This document shows positions 33,923 to 44,165 of a DNA stretch of 64,000 nucleotides, piece after piece. Location: assembly GCF_000372725.1 (NCBI RefSeq), contig NW_005199194.1:5001-69000 (forward strand), given 5' to 3'. The translations under genes were made by a program, and so were the position numbers. The number at the start of each line of letters is the position of its first letter. Position 1 is the stretch's first letter. The notes under the pieces were generated by a model, which ran no database searches, was not told the DNA's origin, and saw only the letters and a list, made by a program, of their open reading frames with translations. This DNA is from Emiliania huxleyi CCMP1516. Lineage: Eukaryota > Haptophyta > Isochrysidales > Noelaerhabdaceae.

Positions 33923-35046
33923 TCCTCACGCGCTGATGCGTCAGGAGACAGGGCGGACGGACGTTGCCCCGCACAATGGATCCCACAACCATCATGTTAG
34001 TGATCTGTGATCTGTGATCTGTAAGGGTCCGCCCGCAGGCGCATTTTGTATACCGAGGCGGTGCCCGGTGCCGAGCGCAGGCAGAGCCCACAGGTCGGAC
34101 CTTAAGACAGCATTGTAGATCCCTGGGCGAGCGAGGGTGGTGGAGAGTACCTTAGAGAGAGAGTGCCCCACTTGAGCACTTGAGCACTTGATAGGGTCGA
34201 TTCCGCATGGTACGGGACCCCTATTCCCTATTGCTCCACTAGGATACAGTGCATGTGCATGCATCAGGGGGCAAATAGGGGGGCACACCACCCCGCGGCG
34301 GCCCCGAGTGTCGAGACCTCTCGGACTCGGTCGAAACGCGGGTCCTCTCGCGACACGCGAGGCGCGGGGACCTCGCTCCTCGGTCCTCGGCCCGCTCGGG
34401 GTCCTCGCCCTCCGTCCTCCGATAGGCCTTAGGCGATAGCGATACGCGACTCAATATGCACAATGGACTAAGCTGGCGAATGCGATTTCAGCTTCAGTAT
34501 ACAGTAATAAAAAAGCATGCTCCGTGGAGCGTGCGAGCATACAAGAAGGGGAGGAGGAAGAGGAGAGACGCCGGTGAGGACGAAGCAGAAACTAGCGCAG
34601 ACGAGAGCAGGGCAGACCCGGGGACTGGGGAGCCGGAGCAGACGGCATCGGCCGCCGAGGGAACGTTGGGAAGAGGCACGAGGAGGGCGGCGACCTCAAC
34701 CGACTATGGAGGACCCGTCGCCAGACGGCGCAGGGCAGAAGACGGTGAGGCGGAGCAGACGCGCAGGGCGAGACGAGGGAGGGAGCAGGACTTTGCGGAG
34801 ATATCAGCAGGAGGATGTACGAAGAGATTAGGAGCAGCAGGGACCCCCCGAGGGACCATGTGGAAGACGGCTAGTGCTAGTCCCCCACCGGGAGGACGAC
34901 CCCGGCTAGTGGCCGACCACACCCACAAAGAACCCTGCACAAAGAGATCCATACATATCTCACAGTAGAGGTGTCCGTTTTTATTTATTTATTTGTGCGC
35001 CAACCTGCATATCGGTCTTCGCACTTCGGTCAGCGCATAGAGCTCT
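33923..35046. other. Intergenic, small repeats
   Basis: 33995-34022 has four GATCTGT units. 34166-34222 is a dispersed repeat copy (GAGCACTTGAGCACTTGATA GGG...). A frame at 34456-34968 exists but looks non-coding. 34978-34995 is a TTTATTTATTTATTTG run near the end of the next gene. Confidence 0.6.
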
Positions 35047-36033
35047 CTATCCTCTTGCCGCATGCGGCGAGCTTCTGGCAAGTTCTTGGCCGTCCACCCA
35101 CTGCACCACCTCGTCGGCGGCCGCCTCCCACCCGGCCGCCAGCATGATATCGTGCGGCGCGCCTCGCAGCACGCGCGCCCTCGTGCCCAGGAAGGCCGCC
35201 GTCTCCTCCACGCCCTCCGCGTCCACCACCCCGTCCGCCTCGGCGCCGATCACCAGCGCAGGCGGGGCCGTGGCGAGCCACGTTGCCCGGCCGACCGCGT
35301 CCGCCTGGCGCGACGGCAGCGCCTTGTTGAAGTCGGAGAGGTTGATGCCGCACCTCGAGTCGGCGGCGAAGCGGGCCACGTGCGCCTCCACCTCCTCCTC
35401 GCCCATCTCGTCGTCGAAGAAGAGCCGCCTCGCCACCGAGGAGGAGCGCGCAGCCTCCTTGAAGGCGAAGCCGCGCACGAGGAGCCACGCGGCCGCCGGC
35501 GAGCGGCGGACGAAGCGCAGCGTCATCGCACTGTTGCCCGACGGCGGGACAGAGCAGAGCAGGACGGCGGCCGAGGCGGCGTGGCCAGCCTCGAGGTACT
35601 TGAGGACCGAGGCGCCGCCAAAGGAGTGGCCGACCAGGACGGGCGGGCCGGCCGACGACGCGGCGAGAGGGCCGTCGACAAAGGCGGCGAGGTCAGACAC
35701 GTGCTCCTCAATCTTGACGGAGCGCTGGCGGCAGTTGCCGGTGGGAGAGCCGCTGGTGCCGCGCAGCGAGACGGCGTGGCACTCGCAGCCAAGCGAGGCG
35801 GCGAAGCGGCCCATCCAGCGCTCCCAGCACCACGCGCCGTGAAAGCTGCCATGCACAAATAGCACCGGAGGCGAGCTCGGCGGCTCGCTGCCCGCCGGCC
35901 GCTGCACGAGCCACTCGAGACTGATGGAGGCGAGGTCCGCGCGACGACGCTCGAGCGGCGGCAGAGCGGAGAGAGCCGAGGAGCCGCGAGTCACGGCGAG
36001 CAGGAGCAACAGCGGGAGGAGCCGCGAGCGCAT
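35047..36033 (-). CDS. Secreted or organellar alpha/beta hydrolase
   Basis: A single-exon protein of 328 residues; the ATG at 36033 opens a signal peptide (MRSRLLPLLLLLAVTRGSSA). The alpha/beta-hydrolase landmarks are all present: the oxyanion loop VLFVHGSFHGAWCWERWM, the nucleophile elbow LVGHSFGGASV (GxSxG with Ser), an acidic residue in LVIGAEADGVVDAEG and the final His in APHDIMLAAGWEAAA. HGSFHGAWCW is typical of AB_hydrolase_6 proteins such as plant methylesterases and hydroxynitrile lyase relatives, so a small-molecule esterase is plausible, but no substrate can be named. It is followed after about 435 bp by a Nudix gene in the same direction. Confidence 0.85.
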   Translation of the reverse strand: MRSRLLPLLLLLAVTRGSSALSALPPLERRRADLASISLEWLVQRPAGSEPPSSPPVLFVHGSFHGAWCWERWMGRFAASLGCECHAVSLRGTSGSPTGNCRQRSVKIEEHVSDLAAFVDGPLAASSAGPPVLVGHSFGGASVLKYLEAGHAASAAVLLCSVPPSGNSAMTLRFVRRSPAAAWLLVRGFAFKEAARSSSVARRLFFDDEMGEEEVEAHVARFAADSRCGINLSDFNKALPSRQADAVGRATWLATAPPALVIGAEADGVVDAEGVEETAAFLGTRARVLRGAPHDIMLAAGWEAAADEVVQWVDGQELARSSPHAARG

Positions 36034-36467
36034 TTGCGCGGGCAAGGTGGTAAGCGTCGAACGTGCGTGGTTGCCTTGGCCCCCTTCGTCTTCGTCTTTC
36101 GCCGCTTCTTGGGCGCCGCGGGCGGCGGAGTGTGGAGTCGGCAGCGGCGGTGTGATGCGCAGCCGGTGATGCGAGTTCTGATTTCTTTTTCGGTCTCTCT
36201 TTAAAATCCCTCCCTGTTCTCCGCTTTAGGGAACCCCCCACCCAAACAAGAAGGAGAGCCGAGAGATTTTGTGCCCCACCCCATCCTAACTCTCCACACT
36301 TTCGCCTATTTCTTCGCCCCCGCGCCCCGCCCCCGCGCCCCGGGAAAGTCCGTCTCCTCTGTCACCTGTCAGTATTCTGCCTAGTTCGTAGTCCGCTGTG
36401 TGTCGTGTGTGGCCGTCGGCCTGAGTTTTCTTCCATCTTTCCTATTTGCTACTCGTCGAGATTTGTG

Positions 36468-37412
36468 TTACCGAGAAACACCCTCGGCCGCCGCCGCATC
36501 GCAGGAGCTCGCAAAGTAGGTCGGGTACGGCTCTCGCCCTGGCCACTGCACGCCCGCCTCGAGCAGCTCCACCAGCGGCGTTGGCTGCTCCGCCAAGCTC
36601 GCCGCCGCCGCAGCCTCCTCGGTCGCCTCGATCCCGTACGAGCGCCTGAGCACCGCTGTGATGAGCGGGTGGTCCTGAGTCGAGAGGAACTCGGACACGC
36701 TCATCCAGCGGCAGTCGCTGATCTCCTCCGGGTCGAGGTTAATCTCCGGCTCTCCGCCTCCCTCCGGCTCCAGCCGCGCCACGTAGTAGAGGTCACTCTT
36801 GCCCCAAGTCAGGCCGTGCCGGTGCCAGAAGCAGAGCAGCGACCTGAAGCGGGTCCGCACGCCCGTCTCCTCGAGCGTCTCTCGCACCGATGCGTCGCCA
36901 AAGGACTCGCCCGGGTCGAGGAGGCCGCCGGGCAGCTTCCACTGCGCCGAAGGGCTCCGCGTGCCGCTCTCGGCGTCGTCCCGCCACTCCCGCACCACGA
37001 GCAGCTTTCCCGTGTCGCTGATGCAGAGGCCCGCGATGCCGACCTGGTGCGTCGCGAAGGGCGGAACCTTGTCGGTGAGCCGCGGCTGCAGCCAGCGTTT
37101 AAGCACGACGTGGCGCCCGTCCGCGTCGAGAGGCACGTGGTGGAAGACGAAGCCGTGCTGCGCCGCCACGCTCGCGAGGCCGGCGTTCTCGATTGGTAGC
37201 TTGAACATGCACGACTTGACGCCCTCCGCCGTCCACCGCTCGAGGCTCGGCGCAATGCGCGCCTCAAACTCGGAGGGAGGCGGCGCACCGGCCTGCGTCC
37301 AGTCGAGGAGCACGCCTCGGTAAGGTAGACGCTGCACTGGCAGCGCCGAGGCGGCCATGCTCACGATCGTCGCCCGCTGGACGGCGCCGAGGCGGCTCAG
37401 CGGGAGGCGCAT
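36468..37412 (-). CDS. Nudix hydrolase, NUDT6/plant NUDT2-10 type
   Basis: A single-exon protein of 314 residues from an ATG. The Nudix box is complete (GGLLDPGESFGDASVRETLE ETGV, matching GX5EX7REUXEEXGU). The N-terminal segment TAEGVKSCMFKLPIENAGLA followed by HGFVFHHVPLDADGRHVVLK is the pre-Nudix domain characteristic of NUDT6 and the plant NUDT2/6/7/10 group, which hydrolyse ADP-ribose or NADH-type substrates. The start includes a short leader (MRLPLSRLGAVQRATIVSMA), so organelle targeting is possible. The C-terminus after SYGIEATEE is Ala/Glu-rich and family-specific. Substrate preference cannot be read from sequence. Confidence 0.9.
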   Translation of the reverse strand: MRLPLSRLGAVQRATIVSMAASALPVQRLPYRGVLLDWTQAGAPPPSEFEARIAPSLERWTAEGVKSCMFKLPIENAGLASVAAQHGFVFHHVPLDADGRHVVLKRWLQPRLTDKVPPFATHQVGIAGLCISDTGKLLVVREWRDDAESGTRSPSAQWKLPGGLLDPGESFGDASVRETLEETGVRTRFRSLLCFWHRHGLTWGKSDLYYVARLEPEGGGEPEINLDPEEISDCRWMSVSEFLSTQDHPLITAVLRRSYGIEATEEAAAAASLAEQPTPLVELLEAGVQWPGREPYPTYFASSCDAAAAEGVSR

Positions 37413-37716
37413 ATATGCGCCACCGAGCGTGGTGTGCGGTGATTACGGCGACTGCGAGCTAAGCCGGTCCGAATAGAGGACTCTGTCGCCGCCGGTCGGT
37501 TCGCCGAAGGCTCTTGGTCTCGCCGCCGTCGGATGTCGAAAAGCGGAAGAAACGGTGCTGTTTTTCAGTGTACTTTTAGCTTAGAGCCGGTACTGCCATT
37601 CGGTTTTCCACAGTTTTCCATATGTGACTCGCCGGACGGACATAAAGCCAGTCGGACGGTCGGACGAAAAAGTCGTCCGACGTCCGGCGTCCGGCCCAAA
37701 TCTGCTGCCGTCCGAC
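37413..37716. other. Intergenic, CGGACG-rich
   Basis: 37620-37725 is rich in GTCGGACG/CGTCCGAC units that can pair with each other. 37555-37585 contains a partial dispersed repeat (CAGTGTACTTTTAGCTTAG). No gene is seen. Confidence 0.5.
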
Positions 37717-38238
37717 CTACATGGCCGCGTGTGAGCAGTTTCGGTTTTCAACAAGAAATGTGCTAGTCGAGCCGCGGGGTACCCTGCCCAACAGCGCCGT
37801 CAGGATCTTCTCCTGCCTCGAGCCGAGATCGGTCTTGAACTGGGTATTCAGCATCGTGTCAGCCAGGTCGCCCATTTCGACCTCCCCCCACCTCTGCGCC
37901 GCGCCCGATTTGGTGTTAGGTGCATCGTGAGTGTCAACGACTGCCTTGCCCTGAGTTATCGCCTTCTTGATCTTGGCGATCGCAGTGGCGAGAAACACAG
38001 CATCGAGCTGCGGCGCGCCAGGGTCGCCGGTGTAGGCCTCGGTGATGCACCTCGACGCCGCCTCACGAATGTCGTCATGCTGGCTCCAGGGGGTCTGGAG
38101 CGCAGACAGCAAGCTACGAGGCATCAAGTCCTTGATTCTCTCGGGGCTCGCATTTTGCAGCTCGGTGAGAAGGGCTTGGCTTTTGGCTGCCTGGGCCTCC
38201 TTCTCCGTGAGCTGATCATGCGTGGCGCCCTTCCACAT
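37717..38238 (-). CDS. Unknown small helical protein
   Basis: A single-exon frame of 173 residues from the ATG at 38238 (MWKGATHDQLTEKEAQAAKS). The composition is balanced and helical (QALLTELQNASPERIKDLMP, FLATAIAKIKKAITQGKAVV, KTDLGSRQEKILTALLGRVP), unlike the Arg/Pro/Ala shadows around it. GC content is lower than in neighbouring genes. No family was recognised. Dispersed repeats lie on both sides, and the sequence before the ATG is coding-like for only a few codons, so a mobile-element or viral origin is possible. Confidence 0.5.
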   Translation of the reverse strand: MWKGATHDQLTEKEAQAAKSQALLTELQNASPERIKDLMPRSLLSALQTPWSQHDDIREAASRCITEAYTGDPGAPQLDAVFLATAIAKIKKAITQGKAVVDTHDAPNTKSGAAQRWGEVEMGDLADTMLNTQFKTDLGSRQEKILTALLGRVPRGSTSTFLVENRNCSHAAM

Positions 38239-38873
38239 CGTCTCCACCACCAGCGTCGTCAACGGCGTCGGCGCAGCCGGCCGGCAGCGACTGCCGACGG
38301 ACGAGCAGTCGGTCCAGCACGCTTACGGTTACGCTTCACTGCATGAAGCCAACACTGTCGCTCTCGACGCAGAGCATCTCGGTGGTGGTGTCGATGCGGT
38401 GGTGGAGGTGGTGGAGGAGGCGGAGGGCGCTGCGGCGGCGCTCCGTGTTTTGTTGTTTTTGTTTTGCTCTTACGTACATTCCCGGAGGAGGAGTGCTGAC
38501 AGGGTTTGCGATGAGGAGCGACCCGATGGGTTTCTCGGAGGTTACATGTAGGGATCCCCTATTGTGATGTTAGAGGTGGGTTAAGAGGGAGATGCGCGCG
38601 AGCTGCGGGACCGCCGGGACGGGGGTACCTATGAAACCAGACATCCGTTCTTGAAAAAGTGGGTCTGGTAAACGCTTCGTAGGCCCCAGATCGTGGGTGG
38701 GTGGGTGGGTGGGTGGGGGTGGGTGGGTGAACGCATCGTATGTCCCGGAGGGTCGGGGATCCCTAGTGCACCACTCACCGCCGAAGCGCAAGCGCTGGGA
38801 GCAAGAAGCGCTGGGAGCAAGAACACTACGACCTGGGTCGGGCTCATACTGGATTTGCGCCGCTGTGTCGCTC
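38239..38873. other. Intergenic with repeat and G-rich tract
   Basis: 38464-38530 is a dispersed repeat copy (TTACGTACATTCCCGGAGGA). 38696-38730 is a (GGGT)n run that could form a G-quadruplex, about 150 nt upstream of the next start codon. Confidence 0.6.
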
Positions 38874-39743
38874 ATGCCAGTCGTGGCCATCGTTGGCGCC
38901 ACCGGCAAGACCGGTCGATGGGCCCTCAAGGGCGCCATCGAGCGCGAGCTCGAGGTGCGGGTGCTGGCTAGGTCTCCAGACAAGCTGGCTCCGCTCCTCG
39001 CGGACCTCGGAGGTCAGAGCGAGGACTTGGACTTGGAGAAGATCACGGTCGTGGAAGGCTCTGTGACGGACGCGGACAAATTGGAGACGCTCATGGATGG
39101 CGCCGATGTGGTGATGAGCTTTCTGGGCATGACAAACCCGCCAGAGTGGGTGGTTTCGCCCGGCGTGGAGGCTGTGATGGGCGCGCTGCTGTCCCTCAGA
39201 AAGGCTGGCAAGACGCCGCCGCGATTCCTCAGCATGTCCTCCATCGTACTGGGCGACAGCGCCGAGCAGGGCCGGCGAGCGTGGGGCTGCTTTGTGGCGT
39301 GGCTTGTGCCGAAGGCGCGCCGCTGCGGCCGCAGGCAGAGCGGAGCCTGCCGTCGCTCACACCGCCCTCGCCCGACCGCAGGTTGCGCTCAAGGCCTGCT
39401 TCGAAGACATGCAGGCGGCCGAGGACTACATCCTCGCGAACCGCAAGGCGATGGGTCTGAGCGTGACGATTCTGCGAGCGACGGTGCTCAAGACGAGCAG
39501 CTTTGTCAAGGATTACACAGACCCGGTCAAGACGTACAAGCTGGTGCCGGTGAGCGACACGGCCGCCAAGCTGTCCTTCTTTGTGGAGATGCAGGCGAGG
39601 GAGGCGGCGTGGGCCACACCGATCCCACCTCCTCTCTGCTCACACCCACTCGGCGTGTTGCACAGTCGGTCTGCGAGGCCTTCCTCGACGTCGCGACGAC
39701 GGGGGAGTACGAGGACGCGGAGGTGAGCGTCTTTGCCGCCTGA
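38874..39743 (+). CDS. NmrA/atypical SDR NAD(P)-binding protein
   Basis: Exons 38874-39314, 39382-39594 and 39666-39743 give 243 residues. The N-terminus MPVVAIVGATGKTGRWALKG is a GxxGxxG Rossmann motif, followed by LEVRVLARSPDKL, TVVEGSVTDADKLETLMDGA DVVMSFLG and RFLSMSSIVLGD, the NmrA-like/NAD(P)H-binding (atypical SDR) pattern. Splicing joins WLVPK to VALKACFEDMQAAEDYILAN and later FFVEMQ to SVCEAFLDVATTGEYEDAEV. Such proteins act as NAD(P)-dependent reductases, redox sensors or isomerases; no catalytic YxxxK is seen. Both introns are GC-AG (67 and 71 nt). The first in-frame ATG next to the Rossmann motif was chosen as the start. Confidence 0.85.
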   Translation: MPVVAIVGATGKTGRWALKGAIERELEVRVLARSPDKLAPLLADLGGQSEDLDLEKITVVEGSVTDADKLETLMDGADVVMSFLGMTNPPEWVVSPGVEAVMGALLSLRKAGKTPPRFLSMSSIVLGDSAEQGRRAWGCFVAWLVPKARRCGRRQSGACRRSHRPRPTAGCAQGLLRRHAGGRGLHPREPQGDGSERDDSASDGAQDEQLCQGLHRPGQDVQAGAGERHGRQAVLLCGDAGEGGGVGHTDPTSSLLTPTRRVAQSVCEAFLDVATTGEYEDAEVSVFAA

Positions 39744-40162
39744 TGGGTGCGGGGTGGGGCCGCAGCCAGCCGGAAGCACTGCGGCGCCGCCTTGATTTCC
39801 CCGGATATTTCTTTTTGGGCGAAAATCAAGGGCCCGGCCGGGAGGGCGCTCTGACCAGCTGGGCTTTTTCCATGGCTTTTTCCAACACCACCTCACCAGT
39901 TCCAAACCCTATGCGCTATGGCCAATCGTTGTTCTTTTCGGCCCGTGTAAGAGGAAAGAAAGATTCGCTCTTGGTTTCTTGCCGTCGTTTTTGGGAAGTT
40001 GTATTTTAGGGCCCCAAAGGTGAAAAGAAAGAAAGCTCACAAAGGTTTCACATCACGTGCTTACGTTGTGCCCTCGCCGACGGGTCGGCTGCTCGCTCGG
40101 GCGCTCGGGAAGGTCTGGCACTCGCCGAGATCGTAACGACTGCGCTTGTGCGTCGCCCCCGC
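39744..40162. other. Intergenic with pyrimidine/purine patches
   Basis: No gene is seen. Runs such as TTCTTTTCGGC (39932) and GTGAAAAGAAAGAAAG (40019) match the T-rich/A-rich patches close to other gene starts. Confidence 0.5.
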
Positions 40163-42015
40163 ATGCACATGGGCAGCGAGGACTACCGCCGCCGTCCAGC
40201 ACGCCGTGAGACCTCCGCCGCAAAGCTCGCTTGCGGCGGAGGCGTCGCGCTCTTTGCGCTCCTTCACTTGAGCGGAGCGCTGTGCGCTCTTGGAACGGAG
40301 GACCGCTGCCTCCTCTCCTCGTACGACGCTGTGTCCACGACCGAGCTCGATCTCAAGCACTGCGGCTACAGCGAGCTTCCGGTCGCCGTCGCTGGCTTTC
40401 CGGCGCTTGTGAAGCTGGACGTGTCCCACAACGCACTGCGCACCCTGCCTTCGCTGCCGCTGTCTCTCGAGACGCTCTTCGCTCTTGGCAACCACTTCGA
40501 GGCGATCCCGCCCGCCGTCGCCGCACTGCCCAGGCTGCGCATGCTGAGCTTCAAGTCATGCCGCCTCCGCTCGCTCGGCGAGGCGCCTCTCCCTCCATCG
40601 CTGCAGTGGCTCATCCTGACCGACAACAGGCTGACGGCGCTGCCCGAGAGCCTCGGCACGCTGGTCCGCATGCGCAAGCTCATGCTCGCCAACAACCGCC
40701 TCGAGTCGCTGCCGGCTTCGATTGGCGCGATGCGCGAGCTCGAGCTCCTCCGCCTCGCAAACAACCGCCTCCCGTCCCTGCCGCCGTGGCTGCTGGAGAT
40801 GCCAAAGCTGACGTGGCTAGCCGTGGCTGGGAACCCGTGCGTCGCGCCGGCGCCGGCGCGCGCCTCGCTCGAGCAGGTCCGCTTCGAGGACCTCGACCTC
40901 GGCGCCACCCTCGGAGAAGGGACCTCGTCGGTCGTGCGGCGGGCAAGACTGCACGGCGTGTGACCCTTCGCAGTCACGCAGCGTGGGGGGCGGCTCTTCA
41001 CTGGGCGCGGCTGCTCGGGATAGGCGCGACCGTCGCAGTCAAGCTGTACAAGGCGCCTCTCTCCTCGGACGGCAGGAACGTGGACGAGGTGTGCGCGCCT
41101 CTCGTGCGCCGTCGACCTGACCCGGACATGTTGTCCAACACACGCTGGACGTGTCCTGTAGGTGCGCGCCTCGTGCGCCGTCGACCATCCCAACGTGCTC
41201 CGCTGGCTCGGCTTCCTCGAGGAGGGCCACGGCGAGCACGAGGGTGCGAGTGGGGGCGGCGGCAGCGGCTGGCGGCTGCTCGGCGTGCTCGAGTGGGCTC
41301 CAGGCGAGCCGCCTCGCCGCCCCCGCCCTCGCCCCCGCCGCCAGTCCCCAGCCTCTGAGGGCGCGATCCTCTGAGGGCGTTGTCCTCTGCTGCGCGACGG
41401 CAGGCTTCTCCTCGCTCGGCAAGCCTCCGTCGATGAGCAGCATCACAAGGGACACCTACCCGCCGGAGGCGCGCTGGAGCGGGCCGCAGCTCCTCGCCAT
41501 CGCCCGCGGCATCGCCCTCGAGCGCCTGCACGATTGCTCTAAGCGGCGCCTCTTCACAGCTGCATGCGTGGACAGGCATCGCCCTCGCCCTCGAGCACCT
41601 GCACGCCTCCTCCCTCTCGCACGGAGACTTGTACGCGCACAACATCCTCTGGCGGGACGACGCGGCCGCAGGAGGCGGAGGCGGTGGCGGAGGCGGAGGT
41701 GGGCGGAAGAGGCCCCACCGCGCCAGCCTGCGCGCGGCCGCGGATGAGTCGGCCGCCGCGACGGCGAAGCTCTCCGACTTTGGGGCGGCCTTCTACTACG
41801 GCGGCCTGCCCGCCGAGCAGCGGCCGGCCTTCGAGCGGATGGAGGCGAGGGCGTTCGGGCTGCTGCTCGAGGAGCTGCTGGAGCGGCACGACGGCGCCGG
41901 TTCGGACGCCCTCCTGGCGCCACTGAGGGAGGCGGCGGCGGCGGCGACGCGCGCGCGGCCAGAGGAGCGGCCGGGCTTCAGCGCGCTCGCCCGGATGCTC
42001 GCGGGGTCGGGGTGA
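40163..42015 (+). CDS. Leucine-rich-repeat protein kinase
   Basis: Exons 40163-40955, 41024-41088, 41162-41303, 41404-41508 and 41576-42015 give 514 residues. A hydrophobic N-terminal segment (GGGVALFALLHLSGALCALG) could be a signal anchor. Residues about 70-240 hold LRRs of the LPxxLxxL type (LVKLDVSHNALRTLPSLPL, WLILTDNRLTALPESLGTL, LMLANNRLESLPASIGAM). The kinase follows: glycine loop LGATLGEGTSSVVRRARL, VAVK lysine in ATVAVKLYKAP, VDHPNVLRWLGFLEEG, catalytic loop LSHGDLYAHNILW (HGD instead of HRD) and DFG in AKLSDFGAAFYYG, ending with RARPEERPGFSALARML. The domain order resembles LRR-kinase proteins of algae and plants. The activation segment is short, so activity is uncertain. Introns are GC-AG except the second (GT-AG). 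Confidence 0.85.
41089..41186 (+). repeat. Intron 2 of the kinase gene begins with a copy of the next exon
   Basis: 41089-41117 and 41162-41186 match base for base apart from two 2-nt gaps (both contain TCGTGCGCCGTCGACC). The first lies at the start of the intron, the second opens exon 3. The frame is only restored by removing 41089-41161. Confidence 0.9.
41509..41608 (+). repeat. Intron 4 of the kinase gene begins with a copy of the next exon
   Basis: Intron start 41509 and exon start 41576 both read GCATCGCCCTCG; the exon copy has an extra 6 nt (CCCTCG) and then both continue GAGC(G/A)CCTGCACG. The intron is GC-AG, 67 nt. Confidence 0.88.
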
Positions 42016-42151
42016 GTGTTCGCCAGCACCCTACCCACGGGAACACGTCGTGCTAGCCCCGTCTCCCAGGTTTGCCCCGCTCGAATGGTTCTTTTCGCTT
42101 GCGTCCCTTTTGCGGTGACAGTCGGTGCCAGTCTGTTGTGAGAGGGGCTTT

Positions 42152-42262
42152 CCGTGTGCACTTGGAGCACTTGGAGTGCAGTTGGTAACCGCAGAGTGCT
42201 CAATTGGCACTTGGAGCACTTGGAGTGCAGACTGCAGTCATCAACCGCACATCCAGGGCCAG
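42152..42262 (+). repeat. Dispersed repeat (GAGCACTTGGAGTGCAG)
   Basis: Two copies of the 20-nt core GCACTTGGAGCACTTGGAGT or a variant lie here about 50 nt apart, followed by CATCAACCGCACATCCAGGG. The inverted counterpart is at 21950-22018. Confidence 0.85.
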
Positions 42263-42364
42263 GGAGCTGCCGCGCCAGAATTCTTTTTTGCCCGCCAGGC
42301 GCTCTTTGCCGACGCAAGCTCTTTCGGCGCCCAGCAAGCAGCGACCCCGAACATCGGTCGGGAC

Positions 42365-43144
42365 ATGGCGACTGCGCCAACGACCCTCGTCTTCGACATT
42401 GACGACACTCTCTACGACGTCGCCTGTGGCTTCACCACGCATCGCAACAGCGACGCCGTGTACGACTTTATGGTCAAGGACTTGGGCTTCGAGAGCTCGG
42501 CCGCCGCAAAGGCGCTGCGCGACGAGTACTTTGCTCGCTACCACTCGACGGTCAAGGCGCTCACCGTCGCCGAGGCCGAGGGCAAGCTCCCTGAGGGCGC
42601 GTGCTTTGATGCGGCGGCGCTCTCCGAGTGGTGGGCCACGCGCCTCGACTTTGAGCGCTACCTCAAGCCAGACGAGGCGCTCAACGAGAGTCTCCGCCGC
42701 TCGCCGCTCACTCTCGTAGCATTCACCAACGGGCCGCGGCGCTATGCCGCTCGCGTGCTCGAGGCGCTCGGGTTGCGCGACCTCTTCCCCGACGAGCGGC
42801 TCTTTGCAGTCGAGGATGTGATGCCCGCCTGCAAGCCGGAGCCGGCCGCCTTCGCCGCCGTGCTGGAGAGAGTCGGCGCGACGGCCGAGGAGGCGATCAT
42901 GGTCGAAGACAGCATGAAGAACATCCGCGCGGCCAAGGCGATTGGAATGCGCACCGTGCTGGTGCGCGGCAGGCAGGGCGGCGACGACGCGAGCAAGGCG
43001 GCGGCCGAGGCGACCAAGCCGGGCGACGCGCCGCAGGAGGACGACCCCGCGATCGACGTGGTCATCGACGCGGCGAACGAGCTCGAGGCGGCGCTGCCGT
43101 GCTTGTGGCAGACGCCGGCTGTGTGGAAGCCGCCCGCGAGATAG
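42365..43144 (+). CDS. HAD-superfamily pyrimidine 5'-nucleotidase-like hydrolase
   Basis: A single-exon protein of 259 residues from the first ATG downstream of the AGAATTCTTTTTT patch (42284). All four HAD motifs are present: I VFDIDDTLYDV (nucleophile and acid Asp), II VAFTNGPRR, III with Lys in ACKPEPAAF, and IV in MVEDSMKNIRAAK. The order and spacing match the Sdt1/Phm8-like group (pyrimidine or lysophosphatidate phosphatases) with the cap domain between motifs I and II (LSEWWATRLDFERYLKPDEA). A role in nucleotide or phosphate salvage is likely by family, though not proven. A C-terminal acidic segment (EATKPGDAPQEDDPAIDVVI) may be a loop insertion. Confidence 0.88.
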   Translation: MATAPTTLVFDIDDTLYDVACGFTTHRNSDAVYDFMVKDLGFESSAAAKALRDEYFARYHSTVKALTVAEAEGKLPEGACFDAAALSEWWATRLDFERYLKPDEALNESLRRSPLTLVAFTNGPRRYAARVLEALGLRDLFPDERLFAVEDVMPACKPEPAAFAAVLERVGATAEEAIMVEDSMKNIRAAKAIGMRTVLVRGRQGGDDASKAAAEATKPGDAPQEDDPAIDVVIDAANELEAALPCLWQTPAVWKPPAR

Positions 43145-44089
43145 ACATAGAGCCCGCCCGAGGTGATTTCTCCGCGGCCGCGCGCAACCGCAAGCGTGGC
43201 CGCCGTGGAGGGGTGATAATGGCTAGTGCCATTTCAGTGTGGCACAGCCCGCGTTACAAAACCTTGATTTTGACCATTGCGCGAAAAATGTACCTCTCGG
43301 TGCCTTCCAGAGGCAGCTGCGACCCCGCCGAGTGGACGGCGTCACACAGCAGGTGGCGCGGTGTGACGCCGTCTTAATCGGCTGGGTCGCAGGCTCGCAG
43401 CTGCCTCTGCGCGTCCTGGAGAGGTACATTTGTTGCGCGCCGGAGACGACTCGACGCCGCTGAGATCGGAGATCAAGCTCTGACAGGTCACACGTCGCTC
43501 CTTTGACGCCGACGTGACTCACCCGTGCAGACCACATCAGGACACGGTCTCGACGCGCTCGGTACGACGCCTGCGACCCGTCTCGGGTCAGGTGGCACGA
43601 CGCTCATCGCGCCTACCAGCGCTGCCGTACAGGTTGCCACGACGAGGTCGAGCACGCTTCTACACGCTCGCCGAGCCTTCCTTTCCATCCCATTAAAGGC
43701 AGCCTGGGAACGGTGGCGGTCAGAGGCAAAGCCTACGAGGGGTGGTGGAACCACATGTCACAATCATGTCACGGCTACTGCCGGCTCGACCCCACGATAG
43801 CCTCCGAAGGCTGACTTTGCGGCACCATCATCGGACGATGTCGACGAGTTGGGTCGCTCTCGCGGTAGCCAGATGACCTCTCTTCCTAGGAGCATCGGCC
43901 ATGGCAACAAAGTGCGACAAACCTCCCGTCCACAAACGACTGGAATTACGGCCGGCGAGCTCCGTTGTGCGGCTGGGTCGTGATGGGTGGTGTGGGACCT
44001 CGGGGTGCGGTGACAGCTGACACAGGCACACACGAGACACGAGCGACGGCGCACACCGCGACACATGTTACACAACAAGACACGAACGG
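43145..44089. repeat. Intergenic with MITE-like hairpin at 43288-43430
   Basis: 43288-43325 (ATGTACCTCTC..CAGAGGCAGCTGCGA) and 43388-43430 are inverted repeats (TCGCAGCTGCCTCTG..GAGAGGTACAT) separated by about 60 nt containing GGCGTCACAC/GTGTGACGCC, itself an inverted pair. No coding capacity was recognised in the rest. Confidence 0.75.
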
Positions 44090-44132
44090 CTAGAGCTCGT
44101 CGCGAGAATCCCTGTCTTCCTCCTCCTCATCG

Positions 44133-44165
<33 letters not shown>

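Noticed and set aside
34456-34968. Plus-strand frame of about 170 codons
   Set aside because: Arg/Ala/Glu-rich composition without domain, no supporting splice or promoter pattern, and it overlaps repeat-like purine-rich DNA.
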